Source: Paenibacillus azoreducens
GTDB lineage: Bacteria > Bacillota > Bacilli > Paenibacillales > Paenibacillaceae
DNA length: 64,000 nucleotides
Assembly (NCBI RefSeq): GCF_021654775.1
Contig: NZ_AP025343.1
Span: 496,001-560,000 of the forward strand
Direction: 5' to 3'
Shown here piece after piece: positions 9,237-17,781 of the stretch (positions within the stretch are counted from its first letter, which is position 1; each line of letters begins with the position of its first letter). The notes under the pieces were generated by a model. The model worked only from the letters and a program-made list of their open reading frames with translations, did no database searches and was not told the origin of the DNA. A program made the position numbers and the translations under genes.

Positions 9237-9297
9237 ATGGAGCAGGCCGTTCATTTTTGTTATATAAATCTTCATAAATCAAAAAAGCGACTTCAAG

Positions 9298-9470
9298 TGC
9301 GTGTTCAAAAAGGTCGGTTTTCAGCACCGAAGCTTATGCTTTCGATGTGCGTTTTTTCAAAACGCTTCAGTTGAATGAAGATAGGGACTAAGGAGCGGAG
9401 CTAAACGTTTTCGTAGAAAAACGACATCGTAAGCATCTGCTTGTAGTAGGTACGTGAGCACCGGAAGGCA
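9298..9470 (+). repeat. Dispersed repeat B, copy 1
   Basis: About 130 bases match 59458-59591 in direct orientation at high identity, including a shared inner palindrome (GCGTTTT/AAAACGC) and the end block GGTACGTGAGCACCGGAAGG. This copy carries an extra stretch of about 45 bases (roughly 9405-9450) absent from the other copy. The extra stretch itself resembles a motif at 32075-32095 (CATCGTAAGCATNTGCT). Confidence 0.8.
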
Positions 9471-9525
9471 TTCCATAAGGCCACTGTTCTAATACCCGTA
9501 ATTATTCATTATGAAATTGATTGAT
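9469..9525 (+). repeat. Dispersed repeat C, copy 1
   Basis: A 57-base stretch matching the reverse complement of 63772-63832: CATTCCATAA, then CACTGTTC, AATACCC and TTCATTATGAAATTGATT. A partial copy of its left end is at 8978-8995. Its right end (ATGAAATTGATT) is also one arm of the inverted repeat at 41228-41272. Confidence 0.65.
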
Positions 9526-9548
9526 TTATTGGATAGGATTTTTCAAGC

Positions 9549-9577
9549 TTGCGAAAAACAAACACTCAATATATAAT
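9549..9577 (+). promoter_or_regulatory. Probable sigma-A promoter of DsbA-like gene
   Basis: TTGCGA (9549-9554), a 17-base spacer and TATAAT (9572-9577). Transcription would start near 9584, about 117 bases before the start codon, giving a leader with the hairpin described at 9600-9627. Confidence 0.6.
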
Positions 9578-9580
9578 GTA

Positions 9581-9663
9581 TATAAAATAGTTACAGTTAG
9601 CAGGTAGGAGATTCCTGCCTTTCTTTTTAGTTTATACTGTGTATAAAAAAGTATCAGTTAGCA
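9581..9663 (+). promoter_or_regulatory. Duplicated 22-base motif flanking a T-tailed hairpin in the leader
   Basis: TATAAAATAGTTACAGTTAG at 9581 recurs at 9642 with three mismatches (22 aligned bases, 61 bases apart). Between them GCAGG/CCTGC (9600-9618) plus TTTCTTTTT looks like an intrinsic terminator inside the leader. ATACT and AGTAT also form an inverted repeat at 9635-9655. The layout suggests a duplicated promoter/operator region or transcription attenuation. Confidence 0.45.
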
Positions 9664-9700
9664 ATAATCTATATTTACATCATCCCAAGGAGGAGTACGA

Positions 9701-10414
9701 ATGAAAATTGAGGTTTGGTCTGACTTTGCATGTCCGTTCTGTTATATCGGCAAGCGGCGGTTTGAGGGAGCTCTGGAACATTTTGAACATAAAGATGAGG
9801 TTGAGGTGGTTTTCCGCAGCTTCGAGCTCGATCCGAATGCGCCGCGCAAGACGGAAGAAAACATGCACAGTATTTTGGCTTCCAAGTATGGCATGAGTTA
9901 TGAAAAAGCAAAAGAGATGAACGATAACTTGACCGAACAGGCCAAGGCAGTGGGTCTAGATTATTATTTTGATACGATGCGGCCTACCAATACGTTTGAT
10001 GCTCATCGTTTAACGCATTGGGCCGGCGAATTCGGCAAACGTTACGAAATGACCGAGCGTCTGTTCAAAGCTTATTTTACAGAATCGGAACTTCTGGGCG
10101 ACCATGCGGTTCTGGCGCGTTTGGCGGGCGAAATCGGACTTGATGAAAAGGCAGCCGCTAAAATGCTCGAAAGCGATGCATATAAAGAGGATGTCCGCGA
10201 GGATGAAGGCCAATCTTCCAGACTGGGGATCTCGGGCGTGCCGTTTTTTGTGGTCAACCAGAAGTACGGCATTTCCGGCGCCCAGCCGGAGGATGTGTTC
10301 GTGAATGCGCTCGATAAAATCTGGAAGGAAGAGCATCCGCTCACGATGGTGGACGGCTCGGATGATCTGGCATGCAAAGACGGTTCCTGCGCGCTGCCAA
10401 ACGATAAGGAATAA
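9701..10414 (+). CDS. DsbA family oxidoreductase, FrnE-like
   Basis: A 237-aa thioredoxin-fold protein with the redox motif CPFC (C11-C14) in VWSDFACPFCYIGKRRFE, an inserted helical domain and the cis-Pro segment SGVPFFVVN near residue 185. This is the FrnE/2-hydroxychromene-2-carboxylate isomerase-like branch of the DsbA family. There is no signal peptide, so it acts in the cytosol. CAAGGAGGAG lies eight bases before the ATG. FrnE-like proteins are disulfide oxidoreductases tied to thiol or oxidative stress; the exact substrate is unknown. The Cys-containing tail (ACKDGSCALP) could bind a metal or serve as an extra redox pair. Confidence 0.9.
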   Translation: MKIEVWSDFACPFCYIGKRRFEGALEHFEHKDEVEVVFRSFELDPNAPRKTEENMHSILASKYGMSYEKAKEMNDNLTEQAKAVGLDYYFDTMRPTNTFDAHRLTHWAGEFGKRYEMTERLFKAYFTESELLGDHAVLARLAGEIGLDEKAAAKMLESDAYKEDVREDEGQSSRLGISGVPFFVVNQKYGISGAQPEDVFVNALDKIWKEEHPLTMVDGSDDLACKDGSCALPNDKE

Positions 10415-10430
10415 CATACGCAACAGCCGT

Positions 10431-10484
10431 AAGGAAGCAGAATTCCGTGGTTATAGAAACCGTGGGAAATCTGCTTCCTTTTTG
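10431..10484 (+). terminator. Intrinsic terminator of DsbA-like gene
   Basis: AAGGAAGCAG pairs with CTGCTTCCTT (10 base pairs), extended by TTCC/GGAA, and is followed by TTTTTG. It lies 17 bases after the stop codon. Confidence 0.85.
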
Positions 10485-10490
10485 TGATTT

Positions 10491-10691
10491 GTTGTGTGTG
10501 TTTCCGACGACAAGACAATCAAAGCCTTCAACCGGGGCGGACTCTTGCAGATCGAGTGCTTTACCCCGGTGTATCCCCTTAGCGATATCATACAGAACTA
10601 CATCGCCAAGCGCCTTTAGTAAAGTCAAATGAGCCGTTGTTGCCCCGACATTTCCACTGCTCACATTCGTCATTTTCGGTTTCTTCATCAT
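10491..10691 (-). pseudogene. Truncated malate dehydrogenase remnant
   Basis: The minus-strand reading gives about 65 residues that match the N-terminus of bacterial malate dehydrogenase: SGNVGATTAH, LGDVVLYDI, GKALDLQESAPVEGFDC. The NAD-binding Gly motif is damaged (VSSGNVG where VGAGNVG is expected). Homology ends after about residue 64 at VVGN, and the rest of the enzyme (about 245 residues, including the catalytic Arg and His) is missing. The start ATG overlaps the stop of the UspA gene. The end of the frame runs through the terminator of the convergent DsbA-like gene. Confidence 0.75.
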
Positions 10692-11209
10692 TGATGGCCG
10701 TCGTTTATATTCAACGAGTCCTGTTTAACCACGAGAACGGGAATACGGGACTCCTTCACCAAACTTTCGGCGAAGCTGCCGAGCAGAAGATGCCTGATGC
10801 CGGTCAGCCCGGTATTGCCCGTGACGATCAGATCGGCGCGTTCTTTGTCTGCCAGCGAGAGAATGGATCTGGTCAGGCTGCCGCGCATAAAAACGCCTTT
10901 GAACGGCACATTCCGTTCTCCGGCCATGAAACGCGCCGCGTCTATGCCTGCCAGGCCGTACATGACTTCTTCCTCCAATTCGGCATAACGGTGCCAGCGA
11001 TCTTCGGAGATGATTTCATCTTCTCCGTCATAGTCTACGAAAACCGCCGTAAGTCGGGCGTCCGTCAGACTGGCGAGCTGCACTGCGTGACGCGTCGCCT
11101 GAATGGACGGGGCCGATCCGTCTACCGCTACCAATATCGAGCTGTACTGGATTGGAGGGAAGTGCAGATGCCCTTCCTCCAGCCATCTTTTGGCGATTGG
11201 ACTGATCAT
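10688..11209 (-). CDS. Universal stress protein (UspA family)
   Basis: A 173-aa cytosolic protein with one UspA domain (about residues 20-165) after a short N-terminal extension. The ATP-binding signature G-x2-G-x9-G-S is complete in GNTGLTGIRHLLLGSF, so it is of the nucleotide-binding class. ATG at 11209 has AAGGAG ten bases upstream; the GTG at 11218 is too close to it. Its TGA overlaps the start of the malate dehydrogenase remnant, as if the two were once translationally coupled. The YeiH gene lies 62 bases upstream on the same strand. Confidence 0.88.
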   Translation of the reverse strand: MISPIAKRWLEEGHLHFPPIQYSSILVAVDGSAPSIQATRHAVQLASLTDARLTAVFVDYDGEDEIISEDRWHRYAELEEEVMYGLAGIDAARFMAGERNVPFKGVFMRGSLTRSILSLADKERADLIVTGNTGLTGIRHLLLGSFAESLVKESRIPVLVVKQDSLNINDGHQ

Positions 11210-11271
11210 TGGGACCACGCTCCTTATAAGTTGGTATTATGCGGAATTTCAGGGTATAAATTTGCAGGTGT

Positions 11272-12342
11272 TTACGCAAGATGCAACAGGTGAACCAGTG
11301 CGAATCCAAGGCAGGATAGCAGTACCGATCCGATGAGTCCGGCGGCAAACGACTTCATGCCCAGTCTTCTGAACGTAACCAGATCGACATTCAGGCCAAG
11401 TCCCGCCATCGCCATCGCAATCAGCATATAAGCGCATGTAACGATAAAATTCGCTGCCGCGCCAGGAATAATGCCAAGCGAATTGATGCCGCTTACGGCA
11501 AGGAAGCCAAGAATGAACCAAGGGAGCGGAACGGATTTCCATGAGGATTTCGAGCTTCCTCCTTGCGCCTTGCGTTCCGCCCGGCCTGCCCAAATGCCGA
11601 CCAGAATGGCGACGGGAACCAGCAGGGCAACCCGCGTCAATTTCACGATGACCGCCATATCGACCGCATTGCTGCCGCCCGGCGCCGCCGCTGCGATCAC
11701 GTGGGCGATTTCATGCAGCGTCGCTCCCGAGAAAATGCCGTATCCTAATGGAGAGAAACCCAGTATGGGATACAAAAAGGTGTACAGCAGCGTGAAAATG
11801 GTCCCCAGAATAGCAACCATCGCCGCTCCAATGGCGGTTTCATCATCTCTGGCCTTGATTTGGGGAGCGATTGCAACGACGGCGGCGGCGCCGCAAATGG
11901 CAGTTCCGCAGGCCGTCAGGATGCTGAGCCGCTTCTCCACTTTGAACAAACGGGCCAATCCGTAAACGACCGAAAGCGTAAATGCAATGACGATCACGGC
12001 GATCAGGAATACTTTGGGTCCCGCATGAACGATATCCATGAGATTAAGCCTCATCCCGAGCAGGATAATCCCGAGGCGGAGCAGCTTTTTGCTGGAAAAA
12101 TTCGTTCCGGCCGCCAGGACTTCCGGTACACCGACAATAGCTCTCCAGACGATTCCGATCAGAATGGCGATCACCAGCTGCCCCATAATGCTCAGGAACG
12201 GAATGCCTGCCAGAAATTTAGCGATAACGGCAATGATCAGGGTCAATCCGATTCCAAGCAAAAAGCCACCTAAATTTTTTTGTTCTCCCTGCGGTGAGCG
12301 AAGCTCTTGTGATTGGCCCATATTTTTAACCCACTCCTTCAT
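11272..12342 (-). CDS. YeiH/UPF0324 family putative sulfate exporter
   Basis: A 356-aa polytopic membrane protein of the conserved UPF0324 (YeiH/YadS) family, normal length, with about ten membrane segments. Conserved blocks visible include [47 protein letters not shown] and [15 protein letters not shown] role in sulfur-compound export is proposed for relatives, based on their LysR/CysB-type neighbours. GGAGG lies seven bases before ATG 12342. The gene is divergent from a LysR regulator, a pairing seen in other bacteria. Confidence 0.9.
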   Translation of the reverse strand: MKEWVKNMGQSQELRSPQGEQKNLGGFLLGIGLTLIIAVIAKFLAGIPFLSIMGQLVIAILIGIVWRAIVGVPEVLAAGTNFSSKKLLRLGIILLGMRLNLMDIVHAGPKVFLIAVIVIAFTLSVVYGLARLFKVEKRLSILTACGTAICGAAAVVAIAPQIKARDDETAIGAAMVAILGTIFTLLYTFLYPILGFSPLGYGIFSGATLHEIAHVIAAAAPGGSNAVDMAVIVKLTRVALLVPVAILVGIWAGRAERKAQGGSSKSSWKSVPLPWFILGFLAVSGINSLGIIPGAAANFIVTCAYMLIAMAMAGLGLNVDLVTFRRLGMKSFAAGLIGSVLLSCLGFALVHLLHLA

Positions 12343-12647
12343 CTTTTCGCCTCCCGGATTTGTTCCAAACCCGGCTGGTAAGGCATCTATATCGGATTTT
12401 GCAAAATCCTGAAAATAACATGCATGTTTACAACACCAACTATAGGATGCGGCGTCTCTAAAGTGAAATACGAATATGCAATCCTTAGCATTACGAAAAG
12501 TTATAGCTTGCGGTTTGCGCCGGGATTGTTCATGATTTGCGTAAGGACAATCGTGATTTCAGTCATGAGTTGTCGATGATTTGAAAACAGGAATATGTGG
12601 TTGGTATCCAATTTTGAAGTTCGTTCGGATGGCGGAGGTGTCTGAAA
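12343..12647. promoter_or_regulatory. Divergent control region between YeiH and LysR genes
   Basis: 305 bases without a gene. It holds several short dyads typical of LysR targets, among them CATGATTT (12530-12537) facing a CATG-ended segment at 12562-12567, and ACATGCATGT at 12418-12427. Which one is the LysR site cannot be decided by eye. Confidence 0.4.
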
Positions 12648-13538
12648 ATGATGGTAGATACGTTAAAGGTGTTTGTGATGGTAGCGGAAATGAGCAATTT
12701 CTCCAGGGCGGCGGAAATGCTGTGCATTTCACAGCCTGGAGTAAGCCAAACCATACGAAATTTAGAACATGAATTCGATGTCAAGCTGATGCACCGCTCT
12801 TCCAAGCACGTTAAGCTGACGGAAGCGGGCGAAATTCTATACAGCAAAGCGAAACAAATTCTGGAGATGTACGATGCCGCCAAAGAGGAGATACATCTGC
12901 TTCGGAATGAAATTACGGGATCGCTCAAAATAGGGGCGAGTTTTACGATCGGCGAATATATTTTGCCGCGGCTACTGGCCGAATTCATTGATGAGTACCC
13001 CCAAATCGAAATTCAGACCGTGATCGGGAATACGGAAGAAATCGAGAGGGGAATTCGCTTAAATGAGCTCGGCATCGGGCTGGTTGAAGGCGAGGTGAAC
13101 CATCCGGACCTTCTGGTTAACCCGCCGTTTATGGAGGATGAAATGGTATTGGTGGCCCCTCTTGATCATCCGCTCTGCTCACGGAATGCCATTCGGCCGG
13201 AAATGCTGCAGGATCAGTACTGGGTCTTCCGGGAAAACGGATCAGGCACCCGGGCGTTCACCGACCGGTTCATTCAGGATTCGAAGCTAAGGGTACGGCG
13301 ATCTTTGGTATTCAACAGCAGCCAGGGAGTAAAGGAAGCGGTGGCAGCAGGCCTGGGGATGACGCTGCTTTCGCGCTGGGTTATCCGCAAGGAACTGGAG
13401 GCAGGGGAATTATGCTGTATTCCGATGAAGGGAAAACGGTTTGCGCGGGACTTCTTTATTTTACAGGACACCCGTTCCATTAAGGGAACGATGGCGCTTA
13501 AGATGTTCATGCAAAAGCTGAGACAATTTAAAATATAG
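12648..13538 (+). CDS. LysR family transcriptional regulator (CysL/YeiE-like)
   Basis: A 296-aa regulator: N-terminal winged helix (residues 3-62; FSRAAEMLCISQPGVSQTIRNLE is the recognition segment), a linker helix, then a two-lobed effector-binding domain (about 92-290; GASFTIGEYILPRLLAEF). GGAGGTG precedes the two adjacent ATGs (12648, 12651). It is divergent from the YeiH-type exporter gene, which it probably activates in response to a small sulfur- or nitrogen-containing ligand. The ligand itself is not deducible. Confidence 0.93.
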   Translation: MMVDTLKVFVMVAEMSNFSRAAEMLCISQPGVSQTIRNLEHEFDVKLMHRSSKHVKLTEAGEILYSKAKQILEMYDAAKEEIHLLRNEITGSLKIGASFTIGEYILPRLLAEFIDEYPQIEIQTVIGNTEEIERGIRLNELGIGLVEGEVNHPDLLVNPPFMEDEMVLVAPLDHPLCSRNAIRPEMLQDQYWVFRENGSGTRAFTDRFIQDSKLRVRRSLVFNSSQGVKEAVAAGLGMTLLSRWVIRKELEAGELCCIPMKGKRFARDFFILQDTRSIKGTMALKMFMQKLRQFKI

Positions 13539-13550
13539 CCCGAAACAACA

Positions 13551-13620
13551 GGAGGAGGGTCTATTCCCTCCTCCTCAGATTGCAGAGCAACCCTGTCCTT
13601 GTTAAAGGAACAGGGTTGCT
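13551..13620 (+). terminator. Two strong hairpins after the LysR gene
   Basis: Hairpin 1: GGAGGAGGG/CCCTCCTCC (13551-13574), perfect 9 base pairs with a 6-base loop. Hairpin 2: AGCAACCCTG+TCCTT pairing with AAGGA+CAGGGTTGCT (13586-13620), about 15 base pairs. Neither has a long T-run, but the position 12 bases past the stop suggests transcript ends or stabilisation. Confidence 0.6.
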
Positions 13621-13711
13621 TGCATTCCAAATCTTTATGAAATTCTGGAATGCAGGGATTATCCCTATTTCTCAAGGCCCTGCTCGCGCTTCTCAGCTTA
13701 TCTGAATGCGC

Positions 13712-13901
13712 CTGACGAAACTGGGGAGCGTTAAAGGTGCAAATACGCTGCCGATCCAAGTCTAACGAAACTACAAATCGTTATTTGCATGAAATACGGT
13801 GAAATGAACCCCGATTGAGCTAAATAGCGTGTCCCAGTTTCGTTAGTAGTGTTAGAGGCTCTGTTTTGCCCGAATAGCGATTATGAGTTTAGTTTCGTTA
13901 G
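13712..13901. repeat. FFRR repeat element, locus 1
   Basis: Four copies of a unit beginning CTAACGAAACT and ending in ATCGTTATTT, in the order forward (13712), forward (13764), reverse (about 13823-13847), reverse (about 13869-13901). The outer ends are CTGACGAAAC and GTTTCGTTAG. The same arrangement occurs at 31350-31533 and 51119-51303. It lies in the gene-free stretch between the LysR gene and the convergent serine hydrolase. Confidence 0.85.
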
Positions 13902-13985
13902 CTTGTTGGTCAAGTCTAGTCAAGTCTAGTTTCAGCCGTTAACACGGTAGGATACAACCCTTGGTTTGTCCGAGGGGCATAAGAG

Positions 13986-15041
13986 TTAATCGATCGTTTT
14001 GGTCAGGGCGCGAAGCAGCTCGAAACCGATTTCATCCACATGGTTTTTCTGGGGGCGAAGCCGGGAAAATAGCTTCAGCGCAAAGTCGCTATTATTCGCG
14101 AGGACAACGACCGCCATATTTTTTTCGCGGTGGAAGCCGATAAAGCTGTTCGACCCGAAGGTTCCCCCGTTATGCCAATGAATCTTGTCATGATAGACCC
14201 CGGTCCGGATGATCCAGCCCAAGCCAACCTCCTCATTGCGGCGGATACGGCAATTTGGCTGTTGGGTTTCCTTCATGGCGGCAGTCACTGCCGCGGCTCC
14301 CAAGCCGACATTGGCTTTGGCGAACTGCAGCAAATCCCTTGCCGTGGTGCGAAGCCCTCCGGCTCCCGCCAGAATGCCTAAGTCCCAGTGCGGAACTTCC
14401 TTTCCGTTGGCGGTATACACGGGGAGGAATCTCTGCTGCTGGTCCGGATTCAATTCGAATGCAGTGTCTTCCATGAATAGCGGGCGGCAAATTTCATCCC
14501 GTACCAGTTCCTCCAGACTTCGGCCGGTGCAGCGGGTAAGGATATAGCCGAGCAGACCTCCTCCAAAATTGGAGTATGCAAACCGCCCGGGCGCTTCGGG
14601 CCGGCATTGGAGCAAATCCTTGAGCAGATATTCCTCCGAGTAGTGCTCGTAGGGATTCAATTTGTTGGTAACGACGGATCTCAGACTGGCCGGAAGGCGG
14701 GGGAGACCGGAAGTATGTGAACCAAGCTGTTCAAGGGTGATTGCGCTGACTTGATGGTTTGATGAGCATTCAGGTATGTATCGGCTGATCGGATCCGTCC
14801 GTTTCAGCTTGCCCTGCTGTTCCAGCAAGGTTAGCAGCGTATTTGTAAAAACCTTGGTGATGGATGCGCCTTCATAAATTGCCGAAGCATAATCGAAGCC
14901 TTGCGGCTGGCCATATCCCCAGCAGTACTGGTTGCCATGCTCCAGGATGCCGACGGTCAGGGTCAATGGTGATTTCCGGCCATAATGCTCACGCACCAGC
15001 GCTTCGGCCTGTTTTATGATTGGGGGCTCGGTTGTGATCAT
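13986..15041 (-). CDS. Serine hydrolase, beta-lactamase class C / esterase type
   Basis: A 351-aa protein of the beta-lactamase/transpeptidase-like family. The nucleophile motif S-x-x-K is S60-ITK63 (in YEGASITKVF), Y-x-N is Y154-S-N156, and the third motif is HNGGT (KTG equivalent) near residue 295. There is no signal peptide, so the product is probably cytoplasmic, or an esterase or peptidase rather than an antibiotic beta-lactamase. GGAGGTG lies eight bases before the ATG. It is monocistronic. Confidence 0.88.
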   Translation of the reverse strand: MITTEPPIIKQAEALVREHYGRKSPLTLTVGILEHGNQYCWGYGQPQGFDYASAIYEGASITKVFTNTLLTLLEQQGKLKRTDPISRYIPECSSNHQVSAITLEQLGSHTSGLPRLPASLRSVVTNKLNPYEHYSEEYLLKDLLQCRPEAPGRFAYSNFGGGLLGYILTRCTGRSLEELVRDEICRPLFMEDTAFELNPDQQQRFLPVYTANGKEVPHWDLGILAGAGGLRTTARDLLQFAKANVGLGAAAVTAAMKETQQPNCRIRRNEEVGLGWIIRTGVYHDKIHWHNGGTFGSNSFIGFHREKNMAVVVLANNSDFALKLFSRLRPQKNHVDEIGFELLRALTKTID

Positions 15042-15277
15042 AGAATGGACACCTCCAATATATTAGACGTGCATGATTTGGAATAGTTGTTCTCGCAAAG
15101 GGATTTTTTCAGTCAAAAATATATCGCGTAAAAGAAGCAGGGAAATCGAGGCAATAATCCCCACATTTTCGAAAAAAAACTCAAAAAACATCGAAAAAAG
15201 CTAAAAATCATCACCCGCTTGACCGATATGTGATTTATGATGGGTTTATCAAAAAAAGGAATTGGAGGGAATTTACA

Positions 15278-17659
15278 TTGAAGAAGCTTCAAAAGATGCT
15301 GGTCATGTCGCTGGTTATGGCGTTATGCATGGCGTACTCCGGAGTCACTTGGGCGGCTAATCTGGCCGATTTGACCAAGCTTGTTCTTTCGAAGTCCCAG
15401 GTCACGCTGGAGATCGGCGATACGGCATCTGTGACAGCGACAGCCGTTTACAAGGATAATTCAACTGAAAATGTGACGATAAAATCAACCTGGACGAGCA
15501 AAAACAATGCGGTGGCTACCGTATACAACGGTACGATTACCGCGGTGGGAGAAGGTACCTCGACCATTTCGGTCGTGTACGGCAGCGAATCCCAGTCGGT
15601 GCAGGTCACCGTAACGAAGAAAGTCAAAGCCCTTACGAAAGATGTGCAGAAGCTCGATCTGAAAATGAGCGACAGCCCAACGATCCAATTGACCGCAACC
15701 TATACGGACAACTCGACAGACACAGATGCTTCGAACAAAGCGGAGTGGACGGTTGATGACAACAACGTGGTTTCGGTCGTTAACGGTAAAGTAAAACCGG
15801 TCGGTTCCGGTGCAGCGACCATCACGGCAACTTACGGAAAGCAATCGGTTACGATCCCTGTTACCGTGGAAATGGTTAAGCGATTGGACCCAAGCAAGAC
15901 GCAAGTATCGATGCTGGCCAACGAGAACAAGACCGTTAAGATCACCCTGAAAGCCACCTATCCCGACGGGGACGTGAAGGAGGATGTGGCGGCGCAAGCC
16001 GAATGGAGCTCTAGCAGTCCGACGGTAGCGGACGTGATCAAAGGGGAAATCACTGCTTACGGTCCTGGATCGGCGACGATTACAGCCAAATACGGAACCA
16101 AGACGGCAACGATTCAAGTGGAAGTCGACAAGGCGATCCGTTTGCAGGCAAGCGAGCAAAATATTTTTCTGCATGCCCATGAGTCGCTGACAACGCCGAT
16201 TAAGCTGGAGGCTGTTTATCCGGATAAAGGCGCCGTAGATATTACGAAAGATGCGGTATGGACATCCAGCAACGAGAAAGTAGCCTTTGTAAAGCAAGGG
16301 GCGGTTACGGCTAATGAGCCGGGTACGGCTGTCATTACGGCCAAATATGGCGATAAAAGCGTAAGCATCAACGTGGACGTCGATGTGCCGCGCCACCTGG
16401 ATATGGTAGACAAAGTGGCTCTCAGCCTGAGCGGAACGAAAACGCAGCAGCTGGAACTCACCGCAACCTATGCCAATGGCCAAACGGAAAAAGTGCAAAG
16501 CAAGGCTGAATGGAAATCCAGCAAGGAGGATGTCGTATACGTTTCAAACGGCATGCTGACAGCCTACAAGAAAGGCGAAGCGGAAGTTAGCGCCACATAT
16601 GGCGGCGTAACCGTCACCACCCGTGTTGCGGTGGACATGCCGCTTAAAATCGATATTGCTGCGAAAAAGATCTCTTTGAAGATTGAAGGAACCTATACGG
16701 CAAGCCTTGTGCTTGATTACGGCGAAGGCAAACCTGCGGAGCAGCTGACGGATAAAGTGGAATGGAGCTCCAGCAAGGAAGCTGTGGCCAAAGTGGATGA
16801 AAAAGGCGTCATTACGGGCGTCAGCTCAGGTACAGCCACGATTACCGGGAAATATGAAGGCAAAACATACACGATGACCGTTGAGGTAGGCCTGGTCACC
16901 GATTTAACTTCACCGCAAAGCCTGATCATCATGTCTACCGGCGATAAAAAGAAAATTGAATTGAATGCCGTAAACGATCCCGATTCTTCGGATGGCCTCA
17001 ATAAAAGAGCTACCTGGAAATCCAGCAGCCCTTCCATTGCAAGCGTGGACAGCGAAGGTGTCGTTACGGGGATGAAAAACGGCAAAGCGACGATTACGGC
17101 GGAATACGGCGGCAAAAAGGTGACCATACAGGTCGAAGTCGATGTCATCTCGAAAATTAATGCTAGCGTGGATTTTGTTTCCTTGAAGACTGTCGGCGAC
17201 GCCAAAGACAAAACAGCTACGGTCACCATCACTGTATCCTTCAGTGACGGATCCACCAAAGATGTTAGCTCCCAAGCGACTTGGAGCACCTCCAATTACA
17301 AGGTTGCTTCCGTATCCGGGGGCAAAATCACAGCTGTTGGCAGCGGCAAAACAACGGTTACGGCCAAATACGGCAGCAAATCCATCCGGATTCCGGTACA
17401 AGTGGATACGATGAAATATTTGCAAACCAATGAAGTTAGCCTGAATATGACCGTGGGCCAAACGTATAATTTGGTTGCAACCGCCACGTACGGCGACGGA
17501 AGCGAAGTGGATGTATCGAAGCCGGCCATGTGGAAGTCCTCGCGTATTTTGACCGCGACCGTCAAAGACGGCGTAGTTAAAGCAACAGGCAAAGGCAAAG
17601 CGACGATCACCGTTTCGTTCGGAGGCAAATCCACCAAAGTGGTCGTCAATGTTAAATAA
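15278..17659 (+). CDS. Secreted protein of nine tandem BIG2 Ig-like repeats
   Basis: 793 aa from TTG 15278, with GGAGGG eight bases upstream; the longer frame from 15230 has no such site and would bury the signal peptide. Residues 1-25 are a Sec signal (KKLQKMLVMSLVMALCM, cleavage after TWA). The rest is about nine bacterial Ig-like group 2 repeats of roughly 80-90 residues, each with the pattern W-[TKS]-S-S, V-A-x-V, G-x-[IV]-T and A-T-[IV]-T-x-x-Y. No LPXTG, S-layer or membrane anchor is visible, so it may be released or held by other wall proteins. BIG2 repeats usually act as adhesion or spacer domains. It ends at a strong terminator and is transcribed apart from the tubulin-like set next door. 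Confidence 0.88.
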   Translation: MKKLQKMLVMSLVMALCMAYSGVTWAANLADLTKLVLSKSQVTLEIGDTASVTATAVYKDNSTENVTIKSTWTSKNNAVATVYNGTITAVGEGTSTISVVYGSESQSVQVTVTKKVKALTKDVQKLDLKMSDSPTIQLTATYTDNSTDTDASNKAEWTVDDNNVVSVVNGKVKPVGSGAATITATYGKQSVTIPVTVEMVKRLDPSKTQVSMLANENKTVKITLKATYPDGDVKEDVAAQAEWSSSSPTVADVIKGEITAYGPGSATITAKYGTKTATIQVEVDKAIRLQASEQNIFLHAHESLTTPIKLEAVYPDKGAVDITKDAVWTSSNEKVAFVKQGAVTANEPGTAVITAKYGDKSVSINVDVDVPRHLDMVDKVALSLSGTKTQQLELTATYANGQTEKVQSKAEWKSSKEDVVYVSNGMLTAYKKGEAEVSATYGGVTVTTRVAVDMPLKIDIAAKKISLKIEGTYTASLVLDYGEGKPAEQLTDKVEWSSSKEAVAKVDEKGVITGVSSGTATITGKYEGKTYTMTVEVGLVTDLTSPQSLIIMSTGDKKKIELNAVNDPDSSDGLNKRATWKSSSPSIASVDSEGVVTGMKNGKATITAEYGGKKVTIQVEVDVISKINASVDFVSLKTVGDAKDKTATVTITVSFSDGSTKDVSSQATWSTSNYKVASVSGGKITAVGSGKTTVTAKYGSKSIRIPVQVDTMKYLQTNEVSLNMTVGQTYNLVATATYGDGSEVDVSKPAMWKSSRILTATVKDGVVKATGKGKATITVSFGGKSTKVVVNVK

Positions 17660-17688
17660 ATTAAGGATTAATGTTATGAAATAAAACA

Positions 17689-17727
17689 CGGGCAGCTCAA
17701 GAAATGTTCTTGGGACTGCCCGTTTTT
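17689..17727 (+). terminator. Intrinsic terminator of BIG2 gene
   Basis: CGGGCAG/CTGCCCG outer stem, CAAGAA/TTCTTG inner stem, then TTTTT. It separates the BIG2 gene from the convergent membrane-protein gene. Confidence 0.88.
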
Positions 17728-17781
17728 GTATCCGGATCATTCACGAGAAAATGGTGTTTCCATTCCAACATGAGTCGGTTC

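Noticed and set aside
9081..9374. 97-aa open frame in the MATE/DsbA gap
   Set aside because: Spans dispersed repeats A and B; no ribosome site and no recognisable family.
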